Positions 58,955-64,000 of a stretch of 64,000 bases of DNA are shown piece by piece. Location: contig CM037789.1 in NCBI GenBank assembly GCA_021229015.1, positions 40,088,926 through 40,152,925 of the forward strand. The letters run 5' to 3'. The stretch is from Solen grandis. Its lineage: Eukaryota; Mollusca; Bivalvia; Adapedonta; Solenidae. The translations under genes and the position numbers were made by a program. Positions within the stretch are counted from its first letter, which is position 1, and every line of letters begins with the position of its first letter. The notes under the pieces were generated by a model. It was not told the origin of the DNA. It saw nothing but the letters and a program-made list of their open reading frames with translations, and did no database searches.

Positions 58955-58989
<35 letters not shown>
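58955..58989. repeat. (GA)n microsatellite
   Basis: About 17 copies. Confidence 0.95.
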
Positions 58990-58991
<2 letters not shown>

Positions 58992-59756
58992 GTTCACTGA
59001 AAGCCAGAAGGACTTATCAGTCTTCTTTTTCTATTTATGCTAATGAGCCTGTCTGGTTGCCAATGGACAATATATATTATGAAATGTAAACAAGATCTGC
59101 GATTCCGAGAAAATGCAGAAAAACGCCCTCGAATGTTTAGACGAAGATTGCTTTAAGAGATGTAACATAAATTTCATGTAAATAATATAATCAAGACTCG
59201 AACCAAAGAAAACCTAGAATTCCAAGCTTTATCAAGTATTCACTTCTATGACGCACGTTGCAATATTATTTTGACCTTTACCGCAGCAGTTTATGATTTT
59301 CTTTCGGTAGCTCAAGCTCTGATACGTCAGGATGTATAGAAATGTAGATAATGCCTGGCCTCGATCAAGCTGCCGCGTGTCAATGTCTGGGGTATTTTCA
59401 GACACACCCTTCCTCCACCCTATCACATGACGGTATAGGAAACTTGACCTTTTCACCAGTATGTGCATTAGAGAAGCAGTGTAAGTTAGCACCTTAAGTA
59501 ATAACATACTGCTCATTAGAAAATGCATCAATGCGTATGTTTCTGTATCTATTAATGTGTCCTTGCGTGATTTATTAATTTCTTTCTTATATATCTATCG
59601 ACAATTTTCCGATGTTTTACAGCTTTCATACCAATTTGTGCAGCAATCATCTTCAGTATGAAACAAGTTCAATGTTTTATCATGTATTCTAGGGATATTC
59701 TTTAGTAATTATGAAGTCCCTTGGCGCCGTATAGGTTGCGTTAAAGGCGTCTATTG

Positions 59757-60050
59757 AGTCGCCAGTACCTTGTTGTCAACGTATATGAGTCAACATTTAT
59801 TTCTGTGTCATCAACGTTTCTGTCGTCTTCAACGTTGTCATTAAGGTCTTTGTTGTCAACGCTTTTGGTAGCAACGTTTTTTTTGTGTGTGTTTGTCAAC
59901 TCCTTGTTGTCAGTTCTATTGTTATCAACGTTTGCGTCGTCAACATTTTTGCTGACTGTTTCAACAGCAATGCCTCTGTTTGTTGCTGTCAACGTTTCTG
60001 TCATCAACGTCCTTCTTGTGTCCGTCTTTGTCGTCAACGTCTTCGGGTCG
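59757..60050. repeat. Degenerate repeat with core GTCAACGTYT
   Basis: About a dozen irregularly spaced copies of tgttgtcaacg / tcgtcaacgtt over 290 bp. The minus strand is open for 110 codons (Asn/Asp/Val-rich, e.g. NVDDANVDNNRTDNK) and the plus strand is also open, so the frame gives no clear evidence of coding. Confidence 0.6.
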
Positions 60051-60746
60051 ATCCCATGGCCTCCAGCTTCCACAGCACCCGACCAACTAACATTTCACCA
60101 TGCAGTAACACCTGTCTAAATCGGCCAATAAAGGGAGGTAAGGCTGATTGACTCAGATGGCTGCTAAATGGCGACCAGCTATATAATGAAACGTCTGGAA
60201 GAGTAGAGGTTTGAACTTCGCTGGTTGCTTAGTACAGGCGGCCACTGCCACATGTGTTTTAACTGTACATACTCCATACAACAAGGATGTAGACAGGCTT
60301 TAACGATCGTCATTTTAATGGGACAATGGTTTATTGGATAGATGCATGACTAGTCTGCCAATTTCCACAAGTATAAAGACTGGGATATCATCAGCAAACT
60401 AATCACGTTTTACTGATTCTTCAGGAGAGGCTGGATGTATACTTATATTACAAACACACAGCGAGGGTTAGACAAATGTTTTATCCGGAAATCAATTACT
60501 ATCGTCTCGCTAGATTAATCAATCACACTATATATGAAGAGGGACTATTAAGGTAGTTTGGTCGTCCTGTCTATTTGGACAAAAGGTTAAAAGAACAAAC
60601 AGAAAACAAAAGTAACAATACAATGTTTAAACTCTGTCAGTCGTCACATCCTTTGAGCAGCCATTTGCACATACATCTATCTAGCCTTGACTTAGGTTTA
60701 TTTCATAATTTGATGAAATGAAATAAAAAAAATCAATGGCCAGCTG

Positions 60747-60779
60747 AAAACAACAACAACAAAAACAACAACAACAACA
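60747..60779. repeat. (AAC)n microsatellite
   Basis: caacaacaacaaaaacaaca and more; interrupted. Confidence 0.9.
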
Positions 60780-61394
60780 TACTTTGCTTGCGTGTGTTCT
60801 TGTCCACAGATTTTGCTGCAAACTGGTTTAATGTATTTATTTTCCGATCAGCATCTCATCGTGTAACAGTTCCAGAAACTGCAAGTATCATGATAAATAT
60901 CTCGGACTGGAAAAATTAATTATTTACAAGTCCAGGAAAATTCGTTCTGAAACTCAATACCTTGAGAATCAAAGCACTTTAATCTTTAACACTCCTTTAT
61001 TCATTCGATCTTGCTGATTGCGCGGATTATATACAAACCTAGATTAACTTTACGTCAGTTTATGAATATGAAATATCTTTGTTCAAGATCCGAGCAAACT
61101 GTGACAAAGTGTTACATCTTAGTATCATGATATCAATATAAAATCAGGAATCTTTCTGTTACTAAAGGCCACTTCCATCATAATTTTGGATGGCGGTTGT
61201 ATACGCGTTTGACATTTAACGATCACCACAAGACACTAATTTAATTAAATCCTATATGACGTTGTAATCGTGTTCCTTATTTCTTCATCGTCAATTTAGT
61301 CCACATTATCTTCCTTTTTTTTTCTTTGTTCAGGTTATATTTGTCACTGTGTTGGACTTACGTTTAGCACCTGATATGGTCTTTAAGGAATCGT

Positions 61395-61645
61395 TGTAGC
61401 GTACATGACTTCAGACCCGAAGGCGGTGGGTTCGAACCCCTTTTGGAAAGCTCTGAGGGTAATAATATTTCATAACCTTCCCAGGTTCTAAAGAAACATT
61501 CGAGAGAGATTTGTATATGGTGTAAGGCCATTTTCCTAATCATTTTAAAAAAGATATTAGTTTTAACTAAATTACATTGTTCGAACCCACGACCTTCGGA
61601 CCCTGTAGACAATATACATTACCACTCGACCACAGGGCTATTTAC
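61395..61645. mobile_element. Two facing tRNA-like heads (SINE pair)
   Basis: On the plus strand gaaggcggtgggttcgaacc at 61420-61440. On the minus strand from about 61645 ccctgtggtcgagtggtaat (A box) and ggtcgtgggttcgaaca (B box). Probably two SINE fragments in opposite orientation. Confidence 0.45.
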
Positions 61646-62482
61646 AATTACTGCACGAAATAATCAAATAAAAACTACACGTTGAAAAAGACAGACTGCA
61701 TTTATTAATATATACATGCTTTGACCTACTTCATTTCAAGAATGACTGTAATCGGTAATACTGTTGTTTCATTTAAGTGGCAACTTCAATCGTAATCATT
61801 CAGTTATTTTTGACTCCGAATCCGAGCATTGCCGAGAGAATCCTTAAAGGAAGGTAGGCGAAGTCATCTCATTGACATGTTTGATGTAGATTATGTCAGT
61901 AAGGAAAAAAAGGACCAGGAGATTCAACAAATGATTAAATTCCCGTGAGTATTATGGGATTTAGATAACATTTTATCGCAGTTTACAACCTATCATTCAT
62001 CGGAACTTGTATATTAGGATCCCAACCAAACTTTTTATTTACAAGCCATGCCCAGTTTAAAGATAACGATAATAGAATATGCACGGGAAACCTTTGTTAT
62101 TTTTTTTTCATTTTTCTTCTTGATATAACAAGTGAGTGATACACATTAACTGTTAAAGATGTTGAACAATTTCGATACGGATTCATGCGGCAGAAACAAT
62201 GATCGCATCAAGTGGTATTTTTACTGTACATTTGCCAGGCACTTCGGCAATTCCTTGTTGTTTGTCGATTTGTTGCGCTCAGATGCTCAATATGTAATTT
62301 GTATTCTATTGTTTGTCACATTACTTTGCAGTTTGGGTAAAATAAATCAAATGCAGCTTAGAGGTGTAAACTGGAAAAGTTTGTATTCCATTGTTATTTA
62401 TATTCATTCATTTATTTATTCCTCCCTTGGTTGGCGGTGAGCATATAAGGGTAGTTGCAGGACTGATTGGCTCGGTGACGGG

Positions 62483-62555
62483 GTTCATTCATTCATTCAT
62501 TCATTCATTCATTCATTCATTCATTCATTCATTCATTCATTCATTCATTCATTCA
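62483..62555. repeat. (ATTC)n microsatellite
   Basis: About 17 perfect copies, followed by aatcaatg. Confidence 0.95.
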
Positions 62556-62755
62556 ATCAATGTAAAGCTACACACTCTATTTTTCAACTACTTTTTCCAG
62601 TTTGCAATTTGTATTTTGTCAAAAAATGTATAACAAGTTGATGCTGATTTATTTATTAACACGTAGAAAAACATCATGATATATTTCATGTATTCAGCAT
62701 AGTTCGAATGATTAACGTGTCTCATAAAAGTGTGACTTACTTTTTAATTGTTGTT

Positions 62756-62775
62756 CCTCTCTCTCTCTCTCTCTC
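62756..62775. repeat. (CT)n microsatellite
   Basis: Ten copies. Confidence 0.9.
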
Positions 62776-62924
62776 ATGCATATACATTTATATATTTGTT
62801 TGTATAAACATGACTACTGACATTAATATTTGTTTAACGTGACAAACATGCTCAGAAAAGATCATCTGGCTTGATAAAAACTACAGCGTGTGGCCCGTCA
62901 TTATCTGATCTACGCATTCCTGCA

Positions 62925-63107
62925 ATGCAAAAATACAGCCCAGCTCTGAGAGCTATTTCATGCATTTTTCTCCTTGCATGTCTTCTTTTTGAAATTCCCC
63001 ACCTCTATATTGTAGGAAAAACACCAGACTTAACGTATCATAAGTTAAAAAATGCCATGTTATATCGTTCAAAGCAATTAAAAAGAAGGGAAAAACAAAT
63101 CGAGTAG
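62925..63107 (+). CDS. Possible small single-pass membrane or secreted protein ORF
   Basis: From ATG at 62925 the frame gives about 60 residues: MQKYSPALRAISCIFLLACL then LFEIPHLYIVGKTPDLTYHK and a basic end (RSKQLKRREKQIE). One hydrophobic stretch could be a signal anchor. No family is recognised and there is no supporting splice or promoter signal, so this is weak. Confidence 0.15.
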   Translation: MQKYSPALRAISCIFLLACLLFEIPHLYIVGKTPDLTYHKLKNAMLYRSKQLKRREKQIE

Positions 63108-63290
63108 AAGGAAAGCAGGACATGCGTGAAGCAAAACATTTTATGTGTGATGATATGAGCTGGTAATCTCATTTTCTATTTATGATGGAAGAAATGTCGT
63201 TTATATTTTTTTCTGTTACTAGACGATGAGCAATGACTAACATGATAAGGTCGTTTGGGTATTGGAAGCACAAATTGTGATAGAGGTAGC

Positions 63291-63336
63291 TAGTAGTAGT
63301 AGTAGTAGTAGTTGTTGTTGTTCTTGTGGTGGTGGT
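63291..63336. repeat. Compound (AGT)n (TTG)n (GGT)n microsatellite
   Basis: tagtagtagtagtagtagta then gttgttgttgttcttgtggt and ggtggt. Confidence 0.9.
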
Positions 63337-63492
63337 AAACGAAATATCATAAGGAAGGGCGTTGCAAACAAGGAAAAAGTAAAGGATAAAAATGGTTATA
63401 AATAGGGAGATGAAGGAGAAGACGAAGAGAAAAAACAAAACAAAAAAAATATAGAGCTGAAGTAAAAATGAAAGTAGAAGGAGCAGAAGACA

Positions 63493-63746
63493 TGACTTGA
63501 CTATTTGAGTTTACCGTCGCTTCGACAGCATTTCAGTCATATAGCGACGTCCAGCTAATTACAGGTGGAGGAAGACCCCGAATGCACGGAGGCATCCGGA
63601 TAGAACCACCGACCTACCGCAAGCCAGCTAGGAAGGCTTCCTCACATGAAAATCCGAATGACCCTGCCGGGATTCAAACCCACGCGGTGTGTGGCTGAGT
63701 GAGTGTTAAAGTCAGCGACTTTACCCTCTCGGCCACGTAGGCCCCA
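63493..63746 (-). mobile_element. tRNA-derived SINE, family A, full-length copy
   Basis: The complete copy shows the head on the minus strand from about 63745: A box tggccgagagggtaaagtcg and B box gggtttgaatcccggc. The body (caggtggaggaagaccccga) follows, then the tail tgacttgacta. The A box (TGGCCGAGAGGG) is tRNA-Ser/Leu-like. Confidence 0.8.
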
Positions 63747-64000
63747 GAAGGAGCAGAAGAAAATAAAATTTACCTTGTCCAGTATATGTTTAATGATAAC
63801 GTGAAATTTCAACTGGTGTCCAGGTTATGTTCATTGATTAAGAATCTCAAACTAAACTAAAACGTTTCCATATTGAACATTTTATTTCCCCCATTTAAGT
63901 TAAACACTACAGAAGGCCTCTTTTCTCAAATAGACATCATATGGGCCCGAGCAATCATGATGATAGCGATATTTGAGAGTTAGAATAGAGCCCAATTATC

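Larger units (their letters stand above)
58350..62924. other. Mostly unique DNA, no gene recognised
   Basis: Contains the microsatellites and tRNA-like heads listed separately. The remaining open stretches are short and carry no recognisable domain. Confidence 0.45.

Noticed and set aside
59232..59531. 99-codon minus-strand frame with a hydrophobic start
   Set aside because: No recognisable domain, no splice pattern, and length within chance expectation.
61364..61612. 82-codon minus-strand frame
   Set aside because: It runs through a tRNA-like head (GSNPPPSGL is the reverse of a B-box region).
62391..62633. Repeated FIHS peptide
   Set aside because: Translation of the (ATTC)n microsatellite.

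Overview
The window is nuclear DNA of a bivalve mollusc, probably a heterodont clam or mussel. It is AT-rich, its short exons have GT-AG borders, and it carries many copies of repeat families that are common in bivalve genomes: a TTAA-flanked MITE with an internal palindrome, tRNA-derived SINEs, and long elements ending in a GAC/GGAC-rich segment plus a hairpin. The group assignment is inference from repeat style; no species marker is visible.

Two genes can be read with confidence, both on the minus strand and both incomplete. (1) 18373 down to 1147 holds the first nine coding exons (about 289 codons) of PTCD3, the pentatricopeptide protein mS39 of the mitochondrial ribosome small subunit. 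All exon phases agree, and the gene continues past the left edge. (2) 32866 down to 24096 holds three phase-compatible exons of a secreted NTR (netrin/TIMP-like) domain protein. Its true start and 3' end are not resolved.

The most unusual feature is that each gene carries a kilobase-scale tandem array that is a copy of one of its own exon-intron junctions. In PTCD3, the last 21 coding bases of exon 2 plus the first 23 bases of intron 2 (a 44-bp unit) are repeated about 80 times, so the intron opens with about 80 copies of its 5' splice site. In the NTR gene, the last 19 bases of an intron plus the first 36 bases of the next exon gave rise to a 55-bp unit repeated about 45 times, so that intron closes with about 45 decayed copies of its 3' splice site. 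A third array (33-bp unit) is embedded in the second. I know of no named feature class for this; 'splice-junction satellite' describes it.

Layout: 1-18.4 kb PTCD3 with intronic MITEs, SINEs, hairpin-ended elements and a fossil LINE; 18.4-24.1 kb MITEs, SINE, a 100-N gap and no supported exon; 24.1-32.9 kb NTR gene with its arrays; 33-40 kb hairpin-ended elements, SINE, a second fossil LINE with a MITE inside it; 40.2-52.96 kb sequence so full of homopolymer runs that it looks like unpolished contig-end consensus, ending at a second 100-N gap; 53-64 kb cleaner DNA with microsatellites, tRNA-like heads, repeats and only weak exon candidates.
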